NCBI GenBank assembly: GCA_965248155.1
Contig: CBDFIO010000001.1
Span: 1,178,001 to 1,242,000, forward strand
From: RFSX01 sp965248155
Lineage (GTDB): Bacteria; Bacteroidota; Bacteroidia; Chitinophagales; Saprospiraceae
Reading direction: 5' to 3'
Length of the DNA: 64,000 bases
Part shown: positions 44,701-52,193 of the stretch, one piece after another
Numbering within the stretch: position 1 is the first letter of the stretch
Layout of the letters: every line of letters starts with the position of its first letter
Position numbers and translations under genes: made by a program
The notes under the pieces: generated by a model
Seen by the model: the letters and a program-made list of their open reading frames with translations, nothing else
The model's database searches: none
Told to the model about the DNA's origin: nothing

Positions 44701-45068
44701 ACTTTGATCCTGATGGAAATGCTATTAGTAGTGGTGTTGCAAACACGATCTATGGTTATGCTGAAGATTTCTTTACATCTGATGGATATTGGGCATCTCC
44801 AAATGCTAAGTATGTAATCGATGCTGGTTATGTAAAACTTAGAGAAGTTGCATTAAGCTATAACTTCCCTGATAGCATGGTAGGAAATTCATTATTACAA
44901 GGAGCTTCTCTATCTTTCATAGGAAGAAACCTTTGGATCATTCATAAAAATGCTCCATACACAGATCCAGAAGCTGGTCTTAGTGCTGGTACTATTCAGC
45001 AAGGAAACCAGTCTGGTGCTTATCCTGCAGTTAAGGAGTATGGTGTTAGTTTGAACCTTAAATTCTAA
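41760..45068 (+). CDS. SusC/RagA-family TonB-linked outer-membrane protein (SusC-2)
   Basis: A second importer, 1102 residues. Signal peptide (LFFMCVGASFA, then QRTISG), carboxypeptidase-regulatory-like Ig domain at about 22-105 (GANVLVKGTAEGTITELDGS), plug domain with the SusC signature NQALFVVDGVPID and ESISVLRGAAATALYGSRA, then the barrel ending EYGVSLNLKF. The N-terminal ~100 residues are clearly similar to SusC-1, the rest much less so, so the two likely handle different cargo. It is paired with a SusD-like_2 type lipoprotein 10 bases downstream. Confidence 0.95.
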   Translation: MKKVLLLFALFFMCVGASFAQRTISGVISDDSGLPLIGANVLVKGTAEGTITELDGSFSLEVADDATTLVISYTGFDTQEIDIAGQSTVNVSLSEGNILDEVVVTALGVERDKKSLGYAQQEVDGEELTRVKDANFVNSLSGKIAGLDVKRSSSLGGSSNVVIRGYTSLLGNNQALFVVDGVPIDNSITNTVNMQTGRGGYDYGNTAMDINPEDVESISVLRGAAATALYGSRAANGVILVVTKKGTKGQGLGISVTTGVTAGKIDESTMPRWQTEYGHGYSNWRGWYADGDGLAFDYHDFGLGDGERPVAVVYEDASHGPEYDPSLLVYDWRSFFPELSTYGEAFPFVAAQNNPTTFYETALTYNNSISFDGGNENSSYRLSYTNFDQAGIVPGSKIKKNTISFGGSMDFSDKLTASSSVSYIDTEGKGRYGTGYDNRNINQSFRQWFSPAVDIRDQEKAFEETGSNITWNPYATLDLDKPTQPHYFDNYFWNVNSNYATDERDRMMGNVTLDYEINDWLSIQGRVALDRYNELREERIAIGSVDVSSYERYNSSVSENNTDLLLKFNKYLGANDILSFNGLLGLNINRRSLSSVRALTNGGLVVPGVYSLANSVSSIAAPTEDEWKRGTNGYFGQVSFGYDNFLYVDLAGRYDVSSTLPADNNAYFYPSASLSFLFSEKIDIPGLTYGKIRLNYAEVGNDAQPLALADAYDQNSSFAGVALASASNTKKNSQLVPEKTKSYEIGAELNFFNSRVGLDVSYYNAQSLNQALAGEVTPATGSLSQFVNAGRIDNKGIEVSLNFTPVQTTDFTWDVRFNWAKNTNEVVELFGDQTNLQISTAQGGISFNATVGQPYGTIWGTNYMYDDNGTPIVYEPGESYDGTRHRRTGGPEVIGDINPDWKGGVWNSISYKNIGLSFLIDIQKGGDFFSLDSYYGYATGIYDRSAGLNDKGNPVRSAVSDGGGYNIGGVLQAVDENGEYDFDPDGNAISSGVANTIYGYAEDFFTSDGYWASPNAKYVIDAGYVKLREVALSYNFPDSMVGNSLLQGASLSFIGRNLWIIHKNAPYTDPEAGLSAGTIQQGNQSGAYPAVKEYGVSLNLKF

Positions 45069-45078
45069 AACAAAAAAA

Positions 45079-46515
45079 ATGAAAAGAATATTAATATTAT
45101 GTGTCGGATTCTTTATGTTAGGTGCATGTTCTGACCTGACAGAATTGAATGTTGATACTAAAAATCCAGAAACAGTGCCGGCTAACAGTTTGATAGCCAA
45201 TGCCACTGTTGCATTATTCGACTTCATGGCAAGTCCAAATGTTAATGTGAATAATCTTAGATTATGGGCACAACATTGGGCTCAAGTTTCTTACAACGAT
45301 GAATCAAATTATGAACTAGTTGAAAGAAATGTAAATGGTCGAACATTCCGAACACTTTATGCTACAGTTATAAGAGACGTTAGTGAAGCAAAAGCGATCA
45401 TTAATGCTAGCGAATCTCTACTACCAGAGCATAAAGCAAATCAATTAGCTATTATCGATGTAATTGAAGTAATATCTTATACAATATTAGTAGACATCTT
45501 TGGTGACGTTCCTTATTCTGAAGCTTTTGATTCAGAAAATGTGACTCCGGCTTATGATGATGACGCTGCTGTTTATTCAGCTATGGCTTCTAAATTAGAC
45601 GGTGCAATTAGTTCGCTAAGTGGATCAGCAGGTAATGCTGGAGACTTAGTATACGGAGGAGATGCTGATGCTTGGAAAAGAATGGCAAACTCTTACAAAC
45701 TAAGAATGGCTATTAGATTGGCTGACGGAAATGATGGTACCGCTAAAGGCATGGCAGAAGCTGCTGTAAGTTCAGGAGTATTTGCTTCTAATGCTGATAA
45801 CTTTACTATTCAGTATGAAGGCGCTACACCTAATACTAACCCATTATGGGAAGATTTAGTACAAAGTGGAAGATCTGACTTTGTTGCAGGTAATACGCTT
45901 GTAGACTATATGAATGGTCTTAATGATCCTAGATTAGGTTCATTCTTCAAGCAAAATGTAACAGATGAAATGACAGGAGATGTATTATATGTTGGAGGAA
46001 CTGTTGGAGCTGTGAATAGCTTCACTGCTAGCTCTCAAGTTGGTTCACTTCTTCATGAAGCTACTCTACCTGGAACGATCATAGGTTATACTGAAGTTTT
46101 GTTCCTTTTGGCTGATGCAGCTGAAAGAGGATATAGCGTTGGTGGATCTGCTGAAGATTTCTATAATGCTGCTGTTGCAAATTCTATCTTGGAATGGGGA
46201 GGTTCTCAGCAAATGGCTGATGATTATCTTGCACAAGCAGATGTAGCTTATAGCTCAGCTCTTGGTACTTGGAAAGAAAAAATAGCACTTCAAAAATGGA
46301 TTGCTATGTACAACCAAGGATTAGAGGCATGGTCTACATTCAGAATTTATGATGCTCCTGCTATGAACTTAGCTGACATTGCTGGTACTGTACCTCCAAA
46401 TAGGTATACTTACCCAACTACAGAATATTCTGTAAATACAGCTAATGTTGAAGCTGCTGGTTCAGCTATGGGCGGAGATGATTTATTTTCGAAAGTATTT
46501 TGGGATAAGAATTAG
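45079..46515 (+). CDS. SusD/RagB-family surface lipoprotein, SusD-like_2 type (SusD-2)
   Basis: Lid lipoprotein of SusC-2, 478 residues. Lipobox MLGAC with Cys17, followed by the SusD-like_2 opening SDLTELNVDTKNPETVPAN. LRLWAQHWAQVSYNDESNYEL, DVIEVISYTILVDIFGDVPYSEAF and ADAWKRMANSYKLRMAIRLAD are typical of that subgroup, which differs from the SusD-1 type. The C-terminus has EKIALQKWIAMYNQGLEAW and PNRYTYPTTEYSVN. The operon ends at a strong terminator. Confidence 0.94.
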   Translation: MKRILILCVGFFMLGACSDLTELNVDTKNPETVPANSLIANATVALFDFMASPNVNVNNLRLWAQHWAQVSYNDESNYELVERNVNGRTFRTLYATVIRDVSEAKAIINASESLLPEHKANQLAIIDVIEVISYTILVDIFGDVPYSEAFDSENVTPAYDDDAAVYSAMASKLDGAISSLSGSAGNAGDLVYGGDADAWKRMANSYKLRMAIRLADGNDGTAKGMAEAAVSSGVFASNADNFTIQYEGATPNTNPLWEDLVQSGRSDFVAGNTLVDYMNGLNDPRLGSFFKQNVTDEMTGDVLYVGGTVGAVNSFTASSQVGSLLHEATLPGTIIGYTEVLFLLADAAERGYSVGGSAEDFYNAAVANSILEWGGSQQMADDYLAQADVAYSSALGTWKEKIALQKWIAMYNQGLEAWSTFRIYDAPAMNLADIAGTVPPNRYTYPTTEYSVNTANVEAAGSAMGGDDLFSKVFWDKN

Positions 46516-46538
46516 AAATATCCTTTAAATAATAAATT

Positions 46539-46573
46539 AAGGCCTGCTTTATCATTTAAAGCAGGCCTTTTTT
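46539..46573 (+). terminator. Intrinsic terminator after SusCD operon 2
   Basis: A 12-base-pair perfect stem (AAGGCCTGCTTT / AAAGCAGGCCTT) with a 7-base loop, followed by a T-run, 23 bases after the SusD-2 stop. Confidence 0.9.
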
Positions 46574-46644
46574 GTAGAAGGAAACTTATTTCTAAACTGT
46601 TTTTATTCGTTTTTCATACGACATTTTTTTCGCTCTATTTCCTC

Positions 46645-46652
46645 TATTTTTG
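46645..46652 (+). promoter_or_regulatory. Candidate -7 box for the DUF3179-like gene
   Basis: TATTTTTG matches TAnnTTTG and lies 14 bases before the ATG at 46667. No clear -33 element at the usual spacing. Confidence 0.38.
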
Positions 46653-46666
46653 AATAAATATTCATT

Positions 46667-47428
46667 ATGAAAACCATTTTCTCATTTCTAATAATGGTTT
46701 TGGTCCTTGCCTCTTGTGATTCTGATGATCCTAGCAGTACCAATACAGGTAATAACAATCAGACTTGCCAATTTGATGAAGTTGATAAGAAAGTATGGAC
46801 TATAGAAAATAGGACATTGTTGTATGGTGGCGAAGTTGATTCTATGCATTTTGATATTTCTAATTGGACACTCGATAAATGTAAATTGAAAAATGGAATC
46901 GGAAGAGAAGAATTTCAAGCTTTATTGGACCCTGTCTATACGCCAATAAGCGAAATCAATAATATTCCTGATTCTGAGAAATGCCTTGTAATTCATACTG
47001 ATAATGGACTTAAAGTATATCCCTATGTTACGATGAGTTTTCATGAGGCAGTTAATGAAAGATTTAATGGTCACCCTATATGCGCTGCATTCTGCAAACT
47101 TGCAGATCTTGCCGTCGTATATGACAGACAGATATGTGGAACGGAAATAACTTTTGCAGTTTCCGGTTATACCTATGCCGATGAGAATATATGGGATAAT
47201 ACGAGATCATTTATACTTTGGGATCGTGAAACGGAAAGCCTTTGGTGGCCACTTCTTGATATGGGAGTTTCAGGCCATTTTAATGGTATAGAAATGAAAA
47301 AATTTGATGAATCTACTTGGGAAACTTTAATTTTTGGAGATATTAAAACGGATTTTCCAGATGCACAGGTTCTCGATATTCAACCACAAGAAATCCCCAC
47401 GGATAATTTAAAATTTCAACGAGTCTAA
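46667..47428 (+). CDS. Lipoprotein resembling DUF3179
   Basis: A 253-residue lipoprotein (lipobox VLASC, Cys17). The body follows the order of the DUF3179 family: KVYPYVTMSFHEAVNERFNG in the place of the AYPLNIxxWHEIVND motif, ICAAFCKLADLAVVYDRQ in the place of the TYCPLC motif, then FAVSGYTYADENI and SFILWDRETESLWWPLL. One Cys of the CPxC pair is kept and the second is replaced by Ala, so any metal or redox site would be altered. The function of DUF3179 is unknown. It stands alone after the SusCD-2 terminator. Confidence 0.65.
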   Translation: MKTIFSFLIMVLVLASCDSDDPSSTNTGNNNQTCQFDEVDKKVWTIENRTLLYGGEVDSMHFDISNWTLDKCKLKNGIGREEFQALLDPVYTPISEINNIPDSEKCLVIHTDNGLKVYPYVTMSFHEAVNERFNGHPICAAFCKLADLAVVYDRQICGTEITFAVSGYTYADENIWDNTRSFILWDRETESLWWPLLDMGVSGHFNGIEMKKFDESTWETLIFGDIKTDFPDAQVLDIQPQEIPTDNLKFQRV

Positions 47429-47592
47429 TAAACTGTTGATACACCTCTAAAGAAGATTAAATAGCTGAAAATTTAAATGTCTTAGAAAGTGAATAGTTCA
47501 AATTGTTGACAATTTAAAGGACTATCTAGACTGACTATTTGTATATTGTTGTTAATGAAAAAACTACAACCAACTAAAACAAGGGTAAAGCT

Positions 47593-47997
47593 TTGAGATA
47601 CAGATTTTATATTACTGCTTTTCTTTGTTTTTACTTATCAAGCACTGATTTGCAAGCCCAGCGTTTTCAATTTTCTTTTCATGGAGCCATTGTAGCTTCA
47701 CAGATTGACGGCGACAGAATTATGGGGTATAATAAGCTTGGATACAATTTGGGGATCCAGGGTGGATTGAAGTTTAATGATAAAAGCGAATTTATTGTTT
47801 CTCAGGGATTTTCGAGTTTCGGAAGCAGTTCCGGAAGTGTCATTTTAAGTTCTATAAACGATTATTATATTGAGTTATCAATGAAGTCAGCAAATGTCCT
47901 GTTTGCATATGCTCATTATTTTGGTAAAAAGGCTAAACGTTCTCAGAAGAAAGTAGAAGCCAATTTTAGAATGTATGCAGGAGTTCGTTTACACTAA
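47593..47997 (+). CDS. Exported barrel-like protein, 5' part, cut by an in-frame TAA
   Basis: A TTG start at 47593 gives a signal peptide (FYITAFLCFYLSSTDLQA, then QRFQF); there is no ATG alternative since TAA at 47575 closes the frame upstream. The body is beta-rich (FQFSFHGAIVASQIDGD, GYNLGIQGGLKF, ANVLFAYAHYFG), typical of a small outer-membrane barrel. It stops at TAA 47995-47997 after 134 residues (MYAGVRLH). The same frame reopens at once and continues for 82 codons with matching barrel features, so the stop probably interrupts one gene of about 217 residues. Confidence 0.62.
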   Translation: MRYRFYITAFLCFYLSSTDLQAQRFQFSFHGAIVASQIDGDRIMGYNKLGYNLGIQGGLKFNDKSEFIVSQGFSSFGSSSGSVILSSINDYYIELSMKSANVLFAYAHYFGKKAKRSQKKVEANFRMYAGVRLH

Positions 47998-48000
47998 ATC

Positions 48001-48246
48001 ATGTCCAAAAAATTAAAAATTAGATTTAGCGAGGTTGCATATGCAGATGCTGTCAATCTTGATGACTTGAGAAAACGATTTCTGACTCTTAATGTTTCTG
48101 GTGGTAAACGAATTGGACAGAATTTATTCGTAGACCTTTCATTTGAATATGCACTCCAAAATTTATTAAATGAGGTGCCTGAGACAAATCTGACTAAAGA
48201 ATTATACCCTTATTATCTGAGTTTAGGATTTAATATTTACATCTGA
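48001..48246 (+). CDS. 3' part of the interrupted barrel-like protein
   Basis: This continues the frame of 47593-47997 after a TAA and one codon (ATC). It has no signal peptide, yet its content (SEVAYADAVNLDDLRKRF, RIGQNLFVDLSFEYALQ, YYLSLGFNIYI) is that of the last strands of an outer-membrane barrel, ending in an aromatic-rich strand. On its own it could not be exported. A change of one codon (for example TAT or TAC to TAA) explains the split; a genuine second gene started at ATG 48001 is less likely. Confidence 0.55.
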   Translation: MSKKLKIRFSEVAYADAVNLDDLRKRFLTLNVSGGKRIGQNLFVDLSFEYALQNLLNEVPETNLTKELYPYYLSLGFNIYI

Positions 48247-48328
48247 TAGTTCACGGTTCTTCTTAGTATTGCTTTGTATTGTCTTCCATACGAAGCTTTC
48301 ATCTTTAATTATTATCTATTTTTCAAGT

Positions 48329-49303
48329 ATGAAGTTATTCAGCACCCTCGCATTTATTTTGTTTTTTCAAATAAATGTGTTTGCTCAGGCTTGCTGTTCA
48401 TCCGGCGCGCCAGTTGCCAGTAATCTGGCAACATTCAGCCTGGAAGGAAAAGGGTGGAGTGCGAGAATAATTAATGACAATATTATTCTTAAAGATCTTG
48501 TCAGCGAATCTAAAAAGTTAGACAATAATAATAGGACGCGTACAACACGCACACTCATGACCAGAGTGGCTTATACATTTAAACAAAGATGGTCTGTCTT
48601 GGCAATGCTTCCCTGGGTGTGGCAAAAGGAAGAAAATAAATTCAACACAACCACCAATGTAAATCTATCGTCTGGCATTGGTGACTTTATAATTTCTGGT
48701 CGTTATCAACCCATAAAAACTTTCAATACAGGATTGGCAATTGCTATGGGAATTAAGTTTAGCAATGGCGTTACAGACAATGCGGATCTAAAAACGGGTA
48801 TTACATTGAATCCTGACATGCAGCCAGGGTCTGGATCTACTGATGGCTTAGTTATTCTTCAATTTGACAAATTTATTTCTGCGAATTTTTGGTTGCATAT
48901 TTTTATGAACTACCGGATAACATCAAGTGCAAGCCGATTCAATAACACTTTGAGCTATGAATTTGGAGATGAATTTCAAAGCTATTTTGGTCTCAGCAAA
49001 CCTTTTTCAATTAAAAATGTAACCCTTAGACCAAGTACTTACTTAAGATTGCGTCATACATCCGTAGATCTGACGACGATAGGATCTTCTCCTGCTAATG
49101 ATACACCAAATACTGGAGGACTTTGGTTACACCTTGTCCCGCAGATTCAAATTGATATTACTCCACAATTAGGATTTGATCTAAGGACTGAATTTCCTAT
49201 ATATAGAAACCTTAACGGAACACAACTTACTATATCTTCTTCTTGGCGTGTAGCGGTCTTCTACAGACTAAATAACCAGGCTAAACCGTTAAACGAATAT
49301 TAG
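48329..49303 (+). CDS. Outer-membrane beta-barrel protein with Cys-rich N-terminus
   Basis: About 324 residues from ATG 48329; homologous starts should coincide with the signal peptide (LFSTLAFILFFQINVFA, then QACCSSGAP). The mature N-terminus carries two adjacent Cys that do not form a lipobox. The rest is amphipathic beta strands (LMTRVAYTFKQRWSVLAMLP, GDFIISGRYQPIKTF, LHIFMNYRITSS, LRPSTYLRLRHTS, SWRVAVFYRLNN), like the transporter-type barrels of the PF13557/MetA-pathway group. Its cargo is unknown. Placed after the interrupted barrel gene on the same strand. Confidence 0.72.
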   Translation: MKLFSTLAFILFFQINVFAQACCSSGAPVASNLATFSLEGKGWSARIINDNIILKDLVSESKKLDNNNRTRTTRTLMTRVAYTFKQRWSVLAMLPWVWQKEENKFNTTTNVNLSSGIGDFIISGRYQPIKTFNTGLAIAMGIKFSNGVTDNADLKTGITLNPDMQPGSGSTDGLVILQFDKFISANFWLHIFMNYRITSSASRFNNTLSYEFGDEFQSYFGLSKPFSIKNVTLRPSTYLRLRHTSVDLTTIGSSPANDTPNTGGLWLHLVPQIQIDITPQLGFDLRTEFPIYRNLNGTQLTISSSWRVAVFYRLNNQAKPLNEY

Positions 49304-49381
49304 TAATTTAAGATTGAGCTTTAATTATTGAGTGTTTGGAATAGTTTTGGATATACAATACATATAATACTTTTTTATAAT

Positions 49382-50284
49382 ATGAATGAGAACAATATTA
49401 CGAGTTTTCTCAGTTATTTGAAATTTGAAAAAAGGTATTCTGCACATACCATAACTGCTTATCAAAAAGATTTGCAGCAATTCTCTGATTTTCTGATCCA
49501 CTCTTATGATAGACCGGAATTAATTTCTATCAGCCATATTCATGTCAGAAGCTGGATGGTTAAATTGTTGGAATCAAATATAGGTGCACGCTCAATCAAT
49601 AGAAAGATTTCCACTTTAAGATCATTTTTCAATTTTCTTAAAAGGGAAGGATTGATAGATAGAAATCCATGCCTTAAAATAATTACACCAAAAATCGGAA
49701 AAAAACTTCCTCATTTTGTCCAGGAAAAGAATCTGGCAAAACTATTTGATGCACTTATTCCTGATGATTTTGAAGAACTTCGGAATCGCCTCATAATAGA
49801 ACTCATGTATTGTACAGGCATGAGAAGAAGTGAATTAATTGGATTAAAAGACAAAAATTTGGATTTTGCTGCAAATAGTATCAAAATTCTTGGTAAAGGC
49901 AACAAAGAAAGGGTATTGCCATTATCTGAAAGGATAATTGACAAGATTCAACGCTACGTCCAATTCAGACAAGAGTTTCACAAGGATAGGAAAATGGATG
50001 ATTATTTGTTTTTAACCGGTAAAGGAAGAAAATTGTATCCAAAATATGTTTATAACCTCGTTTTCAAGTACTTATCAACTGTAAGTTCGATAGAAAAACG
50101 TTCTCCTCATGTATTGAGACATTCATTTGCTACGCATTTGATGAATGGTGGAGCAAACCTAAATGCTGTAAAAGAATTACTGGGTCATGCTAATCTTTCG
50201 GCTACTCAAATCTATACGCATAATTCTATTGAAAAACTGAAGGAGATTTATAGATTTGCACACCCACGGGCAGGTCGCAATTAA
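49382..50284 (+). CDS. xerD-like: Tyrosine recombinase XerC/XerD
   Basis: Site-specific recombinase that resolves chromosome dimers at dif. I start it at ATG 49382 (300 residues, MNENNITSFLSYLKFEK); ATG 49328 would add an odd 18-residue extension. The core-binding SAM-like domain is at 1-105. Catalytic residues: R148 in CTGMRRSEL, K172 in LGKGNKERVLPL, H243 and R246 in SPHVLRHSFATHL, H269 in LLGHANLSATQ, and the nucleophile Y278 in QIYTHNS. It is a housekeeping-length enzyme with no phage genes beside it. XerC and XerD cannot be separated with confidence. Confidence 0.94.
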   Translation: MNENNITSFLSYLKFEKRYSAHTITAYQKDLQQFSDFLIHSYDRPELISISHIHVRSWMVKLLESNIGARSINRKISTLRSFFNFLKREGLIDRNPCLKIITPKIGKKLPHFVQEKNLAKLFDALIPDDFEELRNRLIIELMYCTGMRRSELIGLKDKNLDFAANSIKILGKGNKERVLPLSERIIDKIQRYVQFRQEFHKDRKMDDYLFLTGKGRKLYPKYVYNLVFKYLSTVSSIEKRSPHVLRHSFATHLMNGGANLNAVKELLGHANLSATQIYTHNSIEKLKEIYRFAHPRAGRN

Positions 50285-50309
50285 TTTTCAAAATAAATAT
50301 AAAAGAGTG

Positions 50310-50340
50310 TTTACATATAAGTAAAAAAAGGCTATTTTTG
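50310..50340 (+). promoter_or_regulatory. Promoter of the tRNA-tuf-secE operon
   Basis: TTTA (50310-50313) and TATTTTTG (50333-50340) are separated by 19 bases, the Bacteroidota spacing of -33 and -7 elements. The -7 box matches TAnnTTTG fully; the -33 differs at one position. It would start RNA at about 50347, 32 bases before the first tRNA. Confidence 0.62.
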
Positions 50341-50378
50341 CATTCGCTTTGAAGAAAGCTATCTAAAATTTGACAATT

Positions 50379-50452
50379 GCCGATGTAGCTCAGTTGGCCA
50401 GAGCAGCTGATTTGTAATCAGCGGGCCGGGGGTTCGAATCCCTCCATCGGCT
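50379..50452 (+). tRNA. tRNA-Thr (TGT)
   Basis: Acceptor stem GCCGATG / CATCGGC, discriminator T, D-arm GCTCAGTTGGCCAGAGC, anticodon stem GCTGA / TCAGC with loop TTTGTAA (anticodon TGT, reading ACA), T-arm with TTCGAATC. 74 bases; CCA is not encoded (CAT follows). First of four clustered tRNAs before tuf. Confidence 0.95.
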
Positions 50453-50474
50453 CATCATCTCGATGATTTTGAGA

Positions 50475-50557
50475 GGGGGTGCGCCGGAGTTGGAGAGCCG
50501 GGCTAGACTGTAAATCTAGTGTGTAATGCTGAATAGGTTCGATTCCTATCACCCCCA
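50475..50557 (+). tRNA. tRNA-Tyr (GTA)
   Basis: Acceptor stem GGGGGTG / CACCCCC, discriminator A, anticodon stem CTAGA / TCTAG with loop CTGTAAA (anticodon GTA), long variable arm as in type II tRNAs, T-loop TTCGATTC. 83 bases; CCA not encoded. Confidence 0.95.
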
Positions 50558-50576
50558 CAATTGATTTGCGAGATAT

Positions 50577-50649
50577 GCGGGAGTAGCTCAGTTGGTAGAG
50601 CATCAGCCTTCCAAGCTGAGGGTCGCGGGTTCGAGTCTCGTCTCCCGCT
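50577..50649 (+). tRNA. tRNA-Gly (TCC)
   Basis: Acceptor stem GCGGGAG / CTCCCGC, discriminator T, anticodon stem TCAGC / GCTGA with loop CTTCCAA (anticodon TCC), T-loop TTCGAGTC. 73 bases. The three bases that follow are CCA, the only case in this cluster, possibly by chance. Confidence 0.95.
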
Positions 50650-50674
50650 CCACTTTTTTGCAATGGCGAAAGTT

Positions 50675-50746
50675 GCCAATGTAGCTCAGTGGTAGAGCAC
50701 CTCCATGGTAAGGAGGGGGTCGCTGGTTCAAATCCAGTCATTGGCT
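50675..50746 (+). tRNA. tRNA-Thr (GGT)
   Basis: Acceptor stem GCCAATG / CATTGGC, discriminator T, anticodon stem CCTCC / GGAGG with loop ATGGTAA (anticodon GGT), T-loop TTCAAATC. 72 bases; CCA not encoded. Directly precedes tuf; with the TGT tRNA it covers Thr codons except ACG wobble. Confidence 0.95.
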
Positions 50747-50806
50747 CAAACTATATGATAATTTAAGATCTAATTTTTGTAAATAACAACTGTAAAATTT
50801 TTAATA

Positions 50807-52003
50807 ATGGCAAAAGAAACCTTTCAACGTACTAAGCCCCACGTTAATGTCGGTACGATTGGTCACGTTGATCACGGAAAAACGACCTTAACTGCTGCAA
50901 TTACATATGTACTTTCAGAAAAAGGGTTATCAGAAAAGATGGACTACGATGCAATTGATGGTGCTCCCGAAGAAAAAGAAAGAGGGATTACAATTAACAC
51001 TGCTCACGTTGAATATGAAACTGAAAACAGACACTACGCACACGTAGATTGTCCCGGTCACGCTGACTATGTAAAAAACATGGTAACAGGTGCTGCTCAA
51101 ATGGACGGTGCTATCCTTTGCGTTGCAGCTACAGATGGACCTATGCCTCAAACTAGAGAGCATATCCTTCTTTGCAGACAGGTTGGTGTACCTAAAATTG
51201 TAGTTTTCATAAACAAGGTTGATCTTGTTGACGATGAAGAGATGTTAGAATTGGTTGAAATGGAAGTAAGAGAACTTCTTGATCAATACGAATTTGGAGG
51301 TGACGATGCAGTAATCGTTCAAGGTTCTGCTCTAAAAGCGCTTGAAGGTGATGCTGGTGCAAAAGATCAAATTATGGAGTTGATGGCAGCAGTTGATTCT
51401 GAAATTCCTGAACCGGTAAGAGAGGTTGACAAAGACTTCCTTATGCCAATTGAAGATGTATTCTCAATTACAGGTAGAGGTACAGTTGCAACCGGTAGAA
51501 TCGAAAGAGGAGTTATCAATACTGGTGATGGTGTTGAAATAGTAGGTATGATGGCGGATGGTGAAAAACCGTTGACATCAACAATTACTGGAGTTGAGAT
51601 GTTTAGAAAAATACTAGAAAGAGGAGAAGCTGGTGATAACGCTGGTCTTCTACTTAGAGGTATTGATAAAGAAACAATCAAAAGAGGAATGGTTATCGTA
51701 AAACCAGGATCTGTAAACCCTCATAAGAAATTTAAAGCTGAGGTTTATGTTCTTGGAAAAGATGAAGGAGGAAGACACACACCTTTCTTTAACGGATACA
51801 GACCTCAATTTTACTTCAGAACGACTGATGTAACAGGTGATGTTTCTCTTCCAGATGGAGTAGAAATGGTTATGCCGGGTGATAATGTGTCACTAGAAGT
51901 TACTTTGCTCAGTAAAATCGCAATGGAAAAAGGATTAAGATTTGCGATTAGAGAAGGTGGAAGAACTGTAGGAGCGGGTCAGGTAACAGAAATTATCGAA
52001 TAA
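50807..52003 (+). CDS. tuf: Elongation factor Tu
   Basis: GTPase that delivers aminoacyl-tRNA to the ribosome. 398 residues. P-loop GHVDHGKTT at about 18-26, switch II DCPGHADYVKNM, G4 motif NKVD, G5 motif GSALKAL, then domains II and III with GRIERGVINTGDG and KFKAEVYVLGKDEGGRHTPFFNGYRPQFYFRT (broken here for length: KFKAEVYVL then GGRHTPFF). It starts 60 bases after tRNA-Thr (GGT) and is followed by a hairpin and tRNA-Trp, the usual Bacteroidota order. Confidence 0.99.
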   Translation: MAKETFQRTKPHVNVGTIGHVDHGKTTLTAAITYVLSEKGLSEKMDYDAIDGAPEEKERGITINTAHVEYETENRHYAHVDCPGHADYVKNMVTGAAQMDGAILCVAATDGPMPQTREHILLCRQVGVPKIVVFINKVDLVDDEEMLELVEMEVRELLDQYEFGGDDAVIVQGSALKALEGDAGAKDQIMELMAAVDSEIPEPVREVDKDFLMPIEDVFSITGRGTVATGRIERGVINTGDGVEIVGMMADGEKPLTSTITGVEMFRKILERGEAGDNAGLLLRGIDKETIKRGMVIVKPGSVNPHKKFKAEVYVLGKDEGGRHTPFFNGYRPQFYFRTTDVTGDVSLPDGVEMVMPGDNVSLEVTLLSKIAMEKGLRFAIREGGRTVGAGQVTEIIE

Positions 52004-52030
52004 GAAGTTATTTGTAAGTATAAATAATTC

Positions 52031-52066
52031 GGAAATTAAGCATTCAATTTGGGTGCTTAATTTTCC
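52031..52066 (+). terminator. Hairpin after tuf, probable (partial) terminator
   Basis: AAATTAAGCA / TGCTTAATTT, 10 base pairs with an 11-base loop, plus two more G-C pairs across a bulge, followed by a short T-rich stretch. It may attenuate rather than end transcription, since tRNA-Trp and secE follow without an obvious strong promoter. Confidence 0.55.
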
Positions 52067-52102
52067 TGTTATTGCACGGAAGATTTGAGAAATTGAACAT
52101 AT

Positions 52103-52175
<73 letters not shown>

Positions 52176-52193
52176 CATTTAATTTATAAAGAG

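Noticed and set aside
49328..49381. Upstream ATG for the Xer recombinase
   Set aside because: It adds 18 residues unlike the family; ATG 49382 gives the usual 300-residue enzyme.
49382..50284. Integrase of a mobile element inserted at the neighbouring tRNA genes
   Set aside because: It looks like a housekeeping XerC/D, with no direct repeats of a tRNA 3' end, excisionase or cargo beside it.
50418..50741. A 107-codon minus-strand open frame across the tRNA cluster
   Set aside because: It is the reverse complement of three well-formed tRNAs and has no coding features.
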